A DNA stretch of 41,733 nt. It comes from Clostridiales bacterium (GTDB lineage: Bacteria; Bacillota; Clostridia; Clostridiales; Clostridiaceae). Both the position numbers and the translations under genes were made by a program. Of this stretch, positions 16,787 through 25,550 are shown piece after piece. Numbering within the stretch: the first letter of the stretch is position 1; each line of letters opens with the position of its first letter. Location of the stretch: NCBI GenBank assembly GCA_012519155.1, contig JAAYQS010000031.1, forward strand, positions 1-41,733. Reading direction: 5' to 3'. Under the pieces are notes generated by a model that did not search any database, had not been told where the DNA came from, and worked only from the letters and a program-made list of their open reading frames with translations.

Positions 16787-17518
16787 TTAAGATGATTTTC
16801 TATACTTATTTATTATTGAATTTTTTGCATTTATTTCAAGAGAATCATCTAAAGGTTCTAATTTTACCTCTTTGTTGTATTTTAATTTTAATGCAGTTTC
16901 TAAAAACCTGTCTGCAAGTTCAGGATTTTTTGATAAAAGAGAACCATGAAAATAAGTACAGTAAGTATTTTTATATATGCATCCTTCATATCCATCTTCC
17001 CCATTATTTCCATAGCCATGTATGCATTTTCCTAAAGGAGTTAAATTATTTATATATGTTCTTCCAGAATGATTTTCAAAACCTACGTATGTTTCATTAA
17101 ATGTATCATTATGAATTATGGTATTACCAATAAATCTTTTTTCACCGCCATTGGTGTATATATCAAGAATTCCAAGACCTTGCAATTTTTCTCCATCTGG
17201 AGCTATGTAATATTTACCAAGTAATTGATAGCCTCCACATATTGCAATTAGAACTTTTCCTGATTCAATATATTTTGATAAATTTTCTTTTTTTGTTTTC
17301 ATTAAGTCTTTTGAAACAATAGATTGTTCATAGTCTTGCCCACCACCAAAGAATACTATATCCATTTCTTCTGGATTAAATTCATCATTAAGTGAAACAT
17401 TAATAATATTAACATTTATATTTCTTCTTTTTGCTCTATCTTTTAATATAAGTATATTTCCAACATCACCATAAACGTTAAGAAGATCTGGGTAAAGGTG
17501 ACATATATTTAATTCCAT
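16787..17518 (-). CDS. gatD: Lipid II isoglutaminyl synthase, glutaminase subunit GatD
   Basis: 243 aa, start preceded by AGGAGG. Class I glutamine amidotransferase fold with FFGGGQDYEQ, nucleophile Cys94 in IAICGGYQLLG and catalytic His191 in CTYFHGSLLSKNP, the arrangement seen in GatD/CobB-CobQ-like enzymes. It releases ammonia from glutamine for MurT, which amidates the D-Glu alpha-carboxyl of lipid II to D-isoglutamine. It lies 10 bp downstream of murT in the same operon, which makes the assignment firm. Length matches the family. Confidence 0.93.
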   Translation of the reverse strand: MELNICHLYPDLLNVYGDVGNILILKDRAKRRNINVNIINVSLNDEFNPEEMDIVFFGGGQDYEQSIVSKDLMKTKKENLSKYIESGKVLIAICGGYQLLGKYYIAPDGEKLQGLGILDIYTNGGEKRFIGNTIIHNDTFNETYVGFENHSGRTYINNLTPLGKCIHGYGNNGEDGYEGCIYKNTYCTYFHGSLLSKNPELADRFLETALKLKYNKEVKLEPLDDSLEINAKNSIINKYRKSS

Positions 17519-17528
17519 AAGGTACCTC

Positions 17529-18890
17529 CTACCAAAGTTTTTTTATATAACCTTTAGAGTATAAGTATTTTCTATAATTAATCATAGCTGTATATGTTGC
17601 CAAAACATAAATTGTATCAGAATTACTGCTTTTTATACTTTCTGTAATTTTTTCGTAATCCTCATTTATAATGAATTTTTTTTCATCTAATCCTGCAGTT
17701 TTCAATCTTACAGCCATATCGTAAAGTCTTGTGCCTGAAATGAAAATATCATTTATATTAAGTTCTGCTAATTTTTCAAAGTTAACATCCCATATCCAGG
17801 ACACATCTGTACCATCAGCATAATTATCATTTAACATAAATAATGTAGAAAAATTATCATTATTTAAGCAGAGAGTATCAATTGATTGATTGTATCCAGC
17901 AGGATTTTTTACTAAGAATATTTTTAAGTTCTTATTATCAATTTTTATTTGTTCTTGTCTTCCAAAGCTTGCATCTTGCTTATTAAGAGAAGAATTTATT
18001 ATATCATTTTTTATTCCTAGTTCTTTAGCTATAGAAAATGCGCAAAGACCATTATATATATTATAAACTCCCGATTGGCTTATAGTTATAGTGCAATCAT
18101 TTATTTGAACTTTAGAATGATTTTCACTTATATCTATAATTTTATTTATAGAATATTTTAAAGAGTTTCTTTTAAATCCACATTCAGGACAGTAAAAGTC
18201 ACCTAAGTGGTTGTAAGTTACAAAATTATATTTGTAAGGTGCTTTGCAAAATTTGCAGAATTTAGCATCAGCATTAATATCTATCTTTGCATTAGGATCA
18301 ATTGGAACATTAAAGCCATAAAATACACATTGATTTTTTATATTCATTTTATTAAATAAAGAATCATCACCATTTAATACTAATTTAGAAGAAGGTACTT
18401 TTTTTATTCCTTCAAGAATTTTATTTAAGGTAGTATATACCTCACCATATCTATCAAGTTGATCTCTAAATAAATTTGTTATGGTAATTATTTCAGGAGT
18501 TATATATTCAGTAACAAATTTAACATTTGCTTCGTCAACTTCAATTACAGCGTAAGAATTATCTATAGGCTTTTTAAAAAAAGAATAATTATCTATAAAA
18601 CAGGAAACAATACCTCTAAAAAGATTAGCACCAGTATTGTTTGTAATTACATTAAATTTATTCATTCGTAAGATATTTGTAATCATACTTGTTGTTGTTG
18701 TTTTTCCATTTGTACCTGTAACAAGTATTACCTTATATCCTTTTGAAATAGTTTTTAATATATTTTTATCAAATTTTAAGGCAATAGTTCCTGGAAAAGT
18801 ACTACCACCTTTTAGTATGTGTTTTGATAAAAACAAAACTACTTTTGAAAAAAAGATTCCTAAAAGTGAGTTTATTTTGATTTTTTTCAA
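17529..18890 (-). CDS. murT: Lipid II isoglutaminyl synthase, Mur-ligase-like subunit MurT
   Basis: 453 aa from a TTG start with AGGTGGTGA upstream. The ATP-binding loop is VTGTNGKTTTT (59-66 core). A Zn-ribbon insertion with Cys212, Cys215, Cys234 and Cys237 (CKFC and CPEC) is characteristic of MurT rather than of MurC-F. The C-terminal domain has KNPAGYNQSID and DVSWIWDVNFE, typical of DUF1727/MurT-C. It activates D-Glu of the lipid II stem and transfers ammonia from GatD. First gene of the murT-gatD operon, with a promoter and palindrome just upstream. Confidence 0.94.
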   Translation of the reverse strand: MKKIKINSLLGIFFSKVVLFLSKHILKGGSTFPGTIALKFDKNILKTISKGYKVILVTGTNGKTTTTSMITNILRMNKFNVITNNTGANLFRGIVSCFIDNYSFFKKPIDNSYAVIEVDEANVKFVTEYITPEIITITNLFRDQLDRYGEVYTTLNKILEGIKKVPSSKLVLNGDDSLFNKMNIKNQCVFYGFNVPIDPNAKIDINADAKFCKFCKAPYKYNFVTYNHLGDFYCPECGFKRNSLKYSINKIIDISENHSKVQINDCTITISQSGVYNIYNGLCAFSIAKELGIKNDIINSSLNKQDASFGRQEQIKIDNKNLKIFLVKNPAGYNQSIDTLCLNNDNFSTLFMLNDNYADGTDVSWIWDVNFEKLAELNINDIFISGTRLYDMAVRLKTAGLDEKKFIINEDYEKITESIKSSNSDTIYVLATYTAMINYRKYLYSKGYIKKLW

Positions 18891-18938
18891 TTAAAGTCAC
18901 CACCTAATTAATGTAGAAATATAAACTTTCTAAAAACA

Positions 18939-18967
18939 AGTATAGCATAAACTTTATGCATAACCAA
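18939..18967 (-). promoter_or_regulatory. murT-gatD promoter with an operator-like palindrome
   Basis: Minus strand TTGGTT (18962-18967), a 17-bp spacer and TATACT preceded by TGC (extended -10, 18939-18947). The spacer contains GCATAAA-C-TTTATGC (18945-18959), a perfect 7-1-7 inverted repeat, well placed for a repressor. Confidence 0.6.
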
Positions 18968-19008
18968 TAAATTTAAAATTTTTGCAAGGCAAAGAGCAAA
19001 ATGTCCAT

Positions 19009-19092
19009 AATTCTTAATTATTAATCCTTAATTATTAATTATTAATTCTTAATTCTTAATTCTTAATTCTTAATTCTTAATTCTTAATTATT
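19009..19092. repeat. Twelve tandem heptamers AATTCTT/AATTATT
   Basis: Twelve consecutive 7-bp units fill 84 bp. Six in a row are perfect AATTCTT (19044-19085); the others differ by one or two bases. The rest of the 391-bp gap between murT and the TPR gene (18891-19281) holds the murT promoter on one side and a promoter region for the TPR gene on the other; I see no gene in it. Confidence 0.9.
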
Positions 19093-19195
19093 AATTAACC
19101 AAAGTTGTAAGTGATAAATAACAGAAAGTGAAATGAAGTAAAAATTTGAGTTCAAATTTAAAAATGAAGCAATTATGGATTTTTCAAAAAAAAAG

Positions 19196-19251
19196 TGATA
19201 CAATAGAGTTGTTTATTTAAAAAATCAATTGTTTTAACAATTTAATATAAT
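19196..19251 (+). promoter_or_regulatory. Promoter region of the TPR gene
   Basis: TGATACAAT (extended -10 type) at 19196-19204 and a second TATAAT at 19246-19251, with a perfect inverted repeat AATTGTT-TT-AACAATT at 19227-19242 between them. Which element is used cannot be told. Confidence 0.35.
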
Positions 19252-19281
19252 GTAAAAATTCAAATTTTTAGGAGGCTTTTC

Positions 19282-21051
19282 ATGAAAAATACAGATGATA
19301 ATAAACAATCCTTTTGGAATAAAGTATCCTGTACACATAAAAAATTAGCCGGGAAATATAAAGAATTAGATTCTATAATTACAATATTAGGTGTTATGGT
19401 GTTTGGGTCTACGGTAGTAACATTGTGTAATAGTGGCACTAATACAAAAGCAGAAGTTAAAGCATCACTAACAAATAATAAAGCAGAAGAGTATTTTTTT
19501 CAGGGAGAATATTCAAAGGCAATTTCTGAATATCAAAAGATGCAAAGTGGTCAAGAATGGCCTTATTATGAAGCAAAACTTGCCGAAGTTTATTCTGCTA
19601 GTGGCGATATAAATAGATCAAATGAACTTTTAGATGAAGTGGTAAAAAAGAGAGTAAATTTAATAACACAAAATGGTATAGATCAATATAAAAGTGGAGA
19701 TGCTGAACTTGGTTGTTTAGTATCATATTTATCATATTTAAATGGAAATAATAAAGCACTTGAATATGCAAAGTCTTTTTATGAAGATAATATGGATGAT
19801 TTTAATATGAATATAATGATGTTTACATTATATTTACAGCAAGGTGATAAAGAAAGTGCAAGAAACATATTAAATAATTTATATGAAAATGATAAGGAAA
19901 AATCTGCATATGAATTAGCTGTTTTATCTAAAATGTATATAACATTACAAGATAATAGTAAGGGACTTGAAATATTAAAGGAAGCCTGGGAAGAAGATAA
20001 AAATGATTTAAAAGTATACGATATTGTTTCTGAAATAACATCAAGTTCAATTAATAATTTACTTTCTGAAATTGAGCAATTATCAAAGGACAATGAAGAT
20101 GAACCATGTTACAAAGTATGGCTTCTTAAGCATTATTCAGAGGATTCAATGTCATCAAGTAAATATAATGATTTAAAAAATGAAATTTATAGTGAAAAAG
20201 TAGAAAGTTATGTAGTAGAACTTATTGAACAAGGCTTTTTTAAGGGTGCAGATAATGATAAGATAAAGCAAATTATAGAAAAATTAGAGCGAAAGGAAGA
20301 TCCTACATATAGTGATGAAAATATTATTGCTACATATTATAAAAATAAAGGTAATAATTCTAAAGCTCTTGAATATGCAGCTAAGAGTGTAAATTCTAAT
20401 AGAGATTATGATAAAAATTACATAGATAATATTCCAAATAGTACAAAAGCTAAATCAGATAATGTAAGAGTTGAATCATATTATAGACAAGCTATTTCTA
20501 CAGAACCATTTAATGGTGATGCAATTTTAGAACTTGCGGATTATTATAAAAATGAATTATCAAATAATGAAAAAGCATATGAGTTTTATGAAATAGCTGA
20601 AAAAATAGAACCAGATAGTGCAGAAATTATATATAATATGGCAATGATTAAATTTGAAGATAAGGATATTAACGAAGGAATAGAACTTATTAATAAATGT
20701 ATAAGTTTAGATCCTAATGAAGCTAAATATCATAGAGCTCTTGGTAAGGCATATTATGATATAGGCAAAAAGGATGAAGTTATTAATGAAATAAGAAAGG
20801 CTTATAAAAATGATAATGATGATATAGTAGCATTAAATAATGCAGGATGTTATTATATTTCAATTGGCAATGATATTGATAGAGGATTATACAATTTAAA
20901 ATGTGCATATGAAATGATTAAGTCTGTTGATGATTTAAAAGTAAAAAAGGTTATAATAGCTAATTATGAAGCAGCAAAAGAAGTAAAGAAAAGCTCTGGT
21001 AACGATGTGAGTACAACAGTTAATCCATTATTATTTGAAATGCTTTATTAA
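19282..21051 (+). CDS. Membrane-anchored TPR-repeat protein
   Basis: 589 aa, AGGAGG upstream. One hydrophobic helix at about residues 33-50 after a basic cytoplasmic start. The rest is helical with tetratricopeptide-type repeats: NNKAEEYFFQGEYSKAISEY near 65-85, then SGDINRSNELLDEV, and a clear C-terminal block at about 410-545 (DAILELADYY, KAYEFYEIAEKIEPDSAEI, GIELINKCISLDPNEA, YHRALGKAYYDIGKKDE). TPRs mediate protein contacts; no enzymatic domain is seen. Its partner could be the transglutaminase-like protein encoded next, 133 bp downstream on the same strand, but this is a guess. Confidence 0.8.
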   Translation: MKNTDDNKQSFWNKVSCTHKKLAGKYKELDSIITILGVMVFGSTVVTLCNSGTNTKAEVKASLTNNKAEEYFFQGEYSKAISEYQKMQSGQEWPYYEAKLAEVYSASGDINRSNELLDEVVKKRVNLITQNGIDQYKSGDAELGCLVSYLSYLNGNNKALEYAKSFYEDNMDDFNMNIMMFTLYLQQGDKESARNILNNLYENDKEKSAYELAVLSKMYITLQDNSKGLEILKEAWEEDKNDLKVYDIVSEITSSSINNLLSEIEQLSKDNEDEPCYKVWLLKHYSEDSMSSSKYNDLKNEIYSEKVESYVVELIEQGFFKGADNDKIKQIIEKLERKEDPTYSDENIIATYYKNKGNNSKALEYAAKSVNSNRDYDKNYIDNIPNSTKAKSDNVRVESYYRQAISTEPFNGDAILELADYYKNELSNNEKAYEFYEIAEKIEPDSAEIIYNMAMIKFEDKDINEGIELINKCISLDPNEAKYHRALGKAYYDIGKKDEVINEIRKAYKNDNDDIVALNNAGCYYISIGNDIDRGLYNLKCAYEMIKSVDDLKVKKVIIANYEAAKEVKKSSGNDVSTTVNPLLFEMLY

Positions 21052-21184
21052 AATTATTTTTCTTTAATAAAAACATATAAAGGGTAATGAGTAAAAGTAC
21101 GATAAATGTAATATGATATAAGTTATTAAAGGTTTGAAAATATAAAGTGGTAAAAATGGATTATATATGAGAGGTGCAGTAAAT

Positions 21185-22291
21185 ATGAAAAAGTTTTTTA
21201 AAGTAGTAGTTGTAGTTATATTACTAGCCTGTATTTTATGTGGAGGAATGTTTGTATATAAAAAGTTCTTTTCTAAGGAAAAAGGAATAACAATTTCAAA
21301 TTGGGATAGCATTTATAATGAAAATAATATAAAGTTCTTTTATGAAGATTTAAGTTCTGAAAAAACAGAATCCGATTTGTCAAAGCTTGATGCAGAATAT
21401 AAAATTAAAGATTCAATAAAAAATTTATCAACAGAAAAGGATATAATTAGCAAGGGTATGGATATATTAAATTCTATTGCTGATTCGGATGATATAAGTG
21501 AAAGTAATCTTACAAGTGGCTATGACATTATTTCTAATATGGCTGGTAGAAAAAAATTGGCACCAAGAGATATGGCATATCTTCAAAGAGATATTTTCCT
21601 ATGTGAAGGAATAGTTTCACGAGTTGGTGAATTTAGAAAAGAAGATCCTAAAAATGCAAAAAATCCAAGCTATTATATTGTTGAATATTGGAGTACAAAG
21701 TATTCAAAGTGGGTTATGATAGATGTTGTAAATAATGGATATTTAGAAAAAAATGATGAACCATTGTCTGCGATTGAAATTATGCAAGCTAAAATGAATG
21801 ATCTTACATATGTTGGTTCTATTGCTCAAAGTGATTTTAAAGATAAAATAAAAAAATACTTATCTTCTTATACAATTGCTATTGACAATACATTAGATAA
21901 CAAAAAAAGTAATACATATATAACTTATACTACAGACAAAAAGGATATAACATTAAAGGTAGGAAATAGTTATGCTCCTTGTACAATATATACTACTAAT
22001 AAAGATTTATTTAATTTTGATCCTTCTAAAAAAATAGATGGTAAAGATGCTAAAGCTTATCTAGTTATAATGAAGGATACAGATGAAAAGGCTGCTGATA
22101 ATGCATATATAATAGGTGCATTTAAGGATGATTCAATATTAGATGAATATTATCTGAAAATAAATGATGACAATATGGAAAAAGTACTAAAATATAAAAA
22201 CATTGAACTTGAAGAAGGTACAACTAGTATTTCATTATTGATTGATGGCCAAGCTGTTGAAGCAAAGGTTGAAATTGAAAATAATAAGTAA
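21185..22291 (+). CDS. Membrane-anchored protein with a degenerate transglutaminase-like region
   Basis: 368 aa from the ATG at 21185. An in-frame ATG 18 bp upstream overlaps the Shine-Dalgarno site GAGAGGTG, so I reject it. Signal or anchor helix at residues about 6-25. Residues about 120-200 (DIFLCEGIVSRVGEF, then YYIVEYWSTKYSKWVMIDVV) resemble the core of transglutaminase-like domains: a Cys helix, a W-containing strand and a W-x-x-I/M-D strand. The His normally found before the E-x-W strand is Tyr, so activity is doubtful. The C-terminal 150 residues are beta-rich and unrecognised. Confidence in the fold is moderate. Confidence 0.6.
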   Translation: MKKFFKVVVVVILLACILCGGMFVYKKFFSKEKGITISNWDSIYNENNIKFFYEDLSSEKTESDLSKLDAEYKIKDSIKNLSTEKDIISKGMDILNSIADSDDISESNLTSGYDIISNMAGRKKLAPRDMAYLQRDIFLCEGIVSRVGEFRKEDPKNAKNPSYYIVEYWSTKYSKWVMIDVVNNGYLEKNDEPLSAIEIMQAKMNDLTYVGSIAQSDFKDKIKKYLSSYTIAIDNTLDNKKSNTYITYTTDKKDITLKVGNSYAPCTIYTTNKDLFNFDPSKKIDGKDAKAYLVIMKDTDEKAADNAYIIGAFKDDSILDEYYLKINDDNMEKVLKYKNIELEEGTTSISLLIDGQAVEAKVEIENNK

Positions 22292-22345
22292 TGATTTATA
22301 AAAATGTTTAAATTTGTGTAGACATTATTTATATAATAAAAGTAT

Positions 22346-22385
22346 AATTAAGAAAGTAGTTTTATAGTACTTTCTTAATTTTTTT
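22346..22385 (+). terminator. Terminator after the transglutaminase-like gene
   Basis: AATTAAGAAAGTA and TACTTTCTTAATT pair around a short loop and lead into T7. Confidence 0.8.
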
Positions 22386-22454
22386 ATTGTATGAATTTAT
22401 AAAAATTCTAAAAAGTAAAAAGTAAATAACAAGTTTAAGGAGTTGGACAAGATA

Positions 22455-23303
22455 ATGTTAGATTTTTTGTTTGTATTGAAAGCTATAATAATAGCTATAG
22501 TTGAAGGGTTAACTGAATTTATTCCTGTATCATCTACTGGACATATGATTTTAATAGGCAATCTAATTGATTTTAAAGGCGAATTTGCTGATATGTTTGA
22601 AGTTGTCATTCAACTTGGAGCAATTATGGCAGTAGTTGTTTTATATTGGAAAAAGATAAAAGACAGTGTTGTGGAATTTTTTAAATATATCTTTACTAAA
22701 GGCAAAGAAGGTAAAGTAGGATTTAAATTTGGAATAAACGTAATAGTAGCTTCAATTCCAGCTGGTGTGGTAGGAATGTTATTTTATAGTAAGATTAAAT
22801 CATTATTTGGACCAAAGTATGTAATTATAGCATTTATTGTTGGTGGTATACTTTTACTACTTATTGAAAATTCTTTTAGAAAAAGAAAGCACAAAACAAA
22901 ATCTATTGATGATATTACAGTTAAACAATCATTTAAGGTTGGTTTATTTCAAGTTTTATCAATGTGGCCTGGAATGTCAAGAAGTGCTTCAACAATAATG
23001 GGTGGTTGGGTAGCTGATATTTCAACACCAATAGCAGCTGAATTTTCTTTTTTCTTAGCAATACCAGCTATGGTAGGATCTTCAGCTAAGGATTTATTTG
23101 AATTTGATTATTCAATTATGAATACAACTAGTTGGATAGCATTAGTTATAGGTTTTATTGTAGCATTTATAGTTTCAATTGTTGTAATGGACAAGTTTGT
23201 TGCATTTTTAAAGAAAAAGCCTATGAGAGTTTTTGCTATATATAGAATATTTGCAGGAACATTACTTGCTATATTAGTTTTAACAAAAGTTATAATAATA
23301 TAA
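22455..23303 (+). CDS. uppP: Undecaprenyl-diphosphatase UppP/BacA
   Basis: 282 aa from the ATG at 22455; a TTG at 22443 touches the AAGGAG site directly and cannot be the start. Polytopic membrane protein with the two family signatures: EGLTEFIPVSSTGH (17-30, catalytic Glu and His) and PGMSRSASTIMGG in the middle, plus AEFSFFLAIPAM. It dephosphorylates undecaprenyl pyrophosphate to recycle the lipid carrier for peptidoglycan and other wall polymers, and confers bacitracin resistance when raised. Flanked by terminators on both sides, so monocistronic. Confidence 0.95.
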   Translation: MLDFLFVLKAIIIAIVEGLTEFIPVSSTGHMILIGNLIDFKGEFADMFEVVIQLGAIMAVVVLYWKKIKDSVVEFFKYIFTKGKEGKVGFKFGINVIVASIPAGVVGMLFYSKIKSLFGPKYVIIAFIVGGILLLLIENSFRKRKHKTKSIDDITVKQSFKVGLFQVLSMWPGMSRSASTIMGGWVADISTPIAAEFSFFLAIPAMVGSSAKDLFEFDYSIMNTTSWIALVIGFIVAFIVSIVVMDKFVAFLKKKPMRVFAIYRIFAGTLLAILVLTKVIII

Positions 23304-23314
23304 GGTTAAGATTT

Positions 23315-23339
23315 GGACTTTTAAAAGTCCTTTTCTTTT
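23315..23339 (+). terminator. Terminator of uppP
   Basis: GGACTTTTAAAAGTCC is a perfect 16-bp palindrome followed by TTTTCTTTT. Confidence 0.7.
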
Positions 23340-23489
23340 AATGATTAATTTTATAATAATTAACTTAAAATTAACATAAATAACATAAATATAATATATA
23401 ATAAAGTTTGTAGATTAATATTTAACGTTTTCTATAAAATGGTAAAAAAATCTTTAAAGTCCTTAAATCATGTGATATTATTAAATTAA

Positions 23490-23504
23490 TGGTATTATTT
23501 ACCA
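23490..23504 (+). promoter_or_regulatory. Inverted repeat upstream of pfkA
   Basis: TGGTA-TTATT-TACCA, a perfect 5-5-5 inverted repeat 40 bp before the pfkA start. It could be an operator or a small RNA hairpin. The 240-bp gap before pfkA otherwise holds the uppP terminator and AT-rich promoter-like DNA. Confidence 0.3.
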
Positions 23505-23543
23505 ATGCAAAATAATTAAATCATAGGGTGGGAGGATTTATTA

Positions 23544-24644
23544 ATGATAGGAGATGTTAAAAAAATTGCATTATTAACAGGCGGTGGTGATTGTCCAGGC
23601 TTAAATGCAGTAATAAGAGCTGTAACTAGAACTGCAATTTTAAATTATGGGTATGAAGTTATAGGATATAAATTTGGATATAGAGGTTTATATAATAATG
23701 ACTTTATTCCACTTACATTAGATTCTGTATCAGGAATTTTAAGTAGAGGTGGAACAATTCTTTACAGTTCAAATAAAGATAATCTTTTTGATTATACAAT
23801 TAATGAAAATGGACAAGAGGTTAAAAAAGATGTTTCTGATGTAGCTGTTGAAAATATGAAAAAAGAGGGTGTAGATGCACTTGTTATTATAGGTGGAGAT
23901 GGTACATTAACATCTGCAAGAGATTTTTCAAGAAAGGGAGTAAATGTTGTTGGTGTTCCCAAAACTATAGATAATGATTTAGCATCTACAGATGTTACTT
24001 TTGGATTTAATACAGCAATTGATGTAGTAACTGAAGCTTTAGACAGGCTTCACACAACAGCAGAATCTCATCATAGAGTAATGCTTTGTGAAGTTATGGG
24101 TAGAAATGCTGGATGGATTGCATTAGAATCTGGAATTGCAGGATCTGCAGATGTTATACTAATTCCAGAAATTCCATATGATATTTATAAGATAAAAGAA
24201 AAGGTAGAGGAGAGAAAAGCTTCAGGTAAATTATTTACTATAGTAGTTGTGTCAGAAGGAGCTAAACCTAAAGATGGAGAAGTTGTTATAAGAAAAGTAG
24301 TTGAAGACAGTCCTGATCCAATTAGACTTGGTGGTATTGGCAATAAGCTTGCTGATGATCTTGAAAAAATAATTGATGATCAGGAAATAAGATGTACTGT
24401 TCTTGGTCATATACAAAGAGGTGGCACAACATGCACATATGACAGAATTTTATCTACAAGATATGGAGTAGCAGCAGCTGAACTTATTAATTCTGGAAAG
24501 TTTGGTCAGATGGTATGCTTAAAGGGAAATAAAATCTCAAGTGATTCATTAGAAAATGTTATAGGACAAAAAAACAAATTAGTAGATATTGATGGAGAGC
24601 TTGTACAAATGGCTAGAAAAATTGGTGTGTCATTTGGAGATTAA
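23544..24644 (+). CDS. pfkA: 6-phosphofructokinase, mixed-substrate group III type
   Basis: 366 aa, with GGGAGGA upstream. TGGGDCPGLNAVIR (nucleotide loop), GGDGTLTSA, PKTIDND (catalytic base Asp in TIDND), MGRNAGWIA and the sugar-phosphate loop GHIQRGG are all present. It phosphorylates fructose 6-phosphate to the 1,6-bisphosphate in glycolysis. In the two positions that separate ATP from pyrophosphate users, this protein has Gly (GGDG) and Lys (PKTIDND), the G/K combination known from ATP-dependent group III enzymes such as the Streptomyces type. Length (about 366, longer than the 320-aa classic PfkA) fits group III. ATP use is therefore likely but not certain. Confidence 0.93.
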   Translation: MIGDVKKIALLTGGGDCPGLNAVIRAVTRTAILNYGYEVIGYKFGYRGLYNNDFIPLTLDSVSGILSRGGTILYSSNKDNLFDYTINENGQEVKKDVSDVAVENMKKEGVDALVIIGGDGTLTSARDFSRKGVNVVGVPKTIDNDLASTDVTFGFNTAIDVVTEALDRLHTTAESHHRVMLCEVMGRNAGWIALESGIAGSADVILIPEIPYDIYKIKEKVEERKASGKLFTIVVVSEGAKPKDGEVVIRKVVEDSPDPIRLGGIGNKLADDLEKIIDDQEIRCTVLGHIQRGGTTCTYDRILSTRYGVAAAELINSGKFGQMVCLKGNKISSDSLENVIGQKNKLVDIDGELVQMARKIGVSFGD

Positions 24645-24673
24645 AATATAAATTACTTTATGGAGGCTTATTT

Positions 24674-25453
24674 ATGAAAGAAATAAAAAAATATTTAGAA
24701 TCAAGAATTGGTGATTATAGCTTTTTCTTTGAGGATTTAAAAAGTGGTTATACTTATGGATATAATGAAAATGTTCAGATGGTTGCAGCTGGTTGCATGA
24801 AGCTTCCAATAGCAGTTTCACTTATAAAAGCTGTAGAAGAAGGAAAAACAGATTTTATGAAAAAAGTTAAAATAGAAAGTGCTGATAAAGTATATGGTAC
24901 TGGCATAATTCATGAATTTGGTGAAAGAGAATATACAGTTTTTGAACTTTTAGTAGCAATGCTTATACAAAGTGATAATACAGCTGCAAATAAGATAATC
25001 GATATAGTTTCAATGGATAGGATAAATGAAGATATTAAAAGTATGGGACTTAAAAATACAATTCTAAACAGAAAAACTACAGATGAAAGAAATAAGCAAA
25101 ATGATATAGAAAATATATCAAGTGCATATGATTTATGTAGTATATGGAAGACACTAAAAAATGCTACTTTCTTATCAAAAGAAAATAGTGAGATGCTTAT
25201 AGATATTTTAACAAGACAGCAGATAAAAAATAAGCTAGCACTATATATTCCAGATGATCTTAAATATGAAATTTCAAGTAAAACTGGAGATAAAAAAGGA
25301 GTAGAAAATGACACTGCTTTTATAAGATTGTCAAAAGGTAATTTTGTATTCACTGTAATGTCAAAAAATATTCCTAATAGTGTTTATGGGACAGTTACCT
25401 TAGCAAAATGTGGTAAGATGGCCTGGGATGATATAATGAATAATTGGAATTAG
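24674..25453 (+). CDS. Beta-lactamase-fold protein with catalytic Ser replaced by Gly
   Basis: 259 aa, GGAGG upstream, 29 bp after pfkA and probably in the same transcript. The fold of class A beta-lactamase-like serine hydrolases (PF13354) is clear: QMVAAGCMKLPIAVSLIKAVEEG, the S-D-N motif in IQSDNTAANKI (about residue 98), and K-T-G in SSKTGDKKGVENDTAF. In relatives the first motif reads A-S-x-x-K; here it is A-G40-C41-M-K43, so the serine nucleophile is a glycine (codon GGT) with a cysteine beside it. There is no signal peptide, so it should be cytoplasmic, also unusual. It may be a non-catalytic binding protein or use Cys41; I cannot decide. Confidence 0.8.
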   Translation: MKEIKKYLESRIGDYSFFFEDLKSGYTYGYNENVQMVAAGCMKLPIAVSLIKAVEEGKTDFMKKVKIESADKVYGTGIIHEFGEREYTVFELLVAMLIQSDNTAANKIIDIVSMDRINEDIKSMGLKNTILNRKTTDERNKQNDIENISSAYDLCSIWKTLKNATFLSKENSEMLIDILTRQQIKNKLALYIPDDLKYEISSKTGDKKGVENDTAFIRLSKGNFVFTVMSKNIPNSVYGTVTLAKCGKMAWDDIMNNWN

Positions 25454-25456
25454 TTT

Positions 25457-25493
25457 AAGGGATTGTTGCTCAATGTGACAATCCTTATTTTTT
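25457..25493 (+). terminator. Terminator of the pfkA transcript
   Basis: AAGGGATTGT and ACAATCCTT pair with one bulge around an 11-nt loop and are followed by a T-rich tract. Confidence 0.7.
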
Positions 25494-25494
25494 A

Positions 25495-25549
25495 TTAATT
25501 CTTAATTTCGTAGTTAAATTTGTAAACTAATTAGGAAATTAAGAATTAA
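25495..25549. repeat. 15-bp inverted repeat built from AATTCTTAATT
   Basis: TTAATTCTTAATTTC (25495-25509) and GAAATTAAGAATTAA (25535-25549) are perfect reverse complements around 25 bp. The arms contain the same AATTCTT heptamer as the tandem array at 19009-19092. Confidence 0.75.
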
Positions 25550-25550
25550 G

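Noticed and set aside
21167..21184. Upstream ATG for the transglutaminase-like protein
   Set aside because: The Shine-Dalgarno site GAGAGGTG would lie inside the coding sequence; the ATG at 21185 fits.
22443..22454. TTG start for uppP
   Set aside because: It directly touches the Shine-Dalgarno site; the ATG at 22455 is the first usable start.
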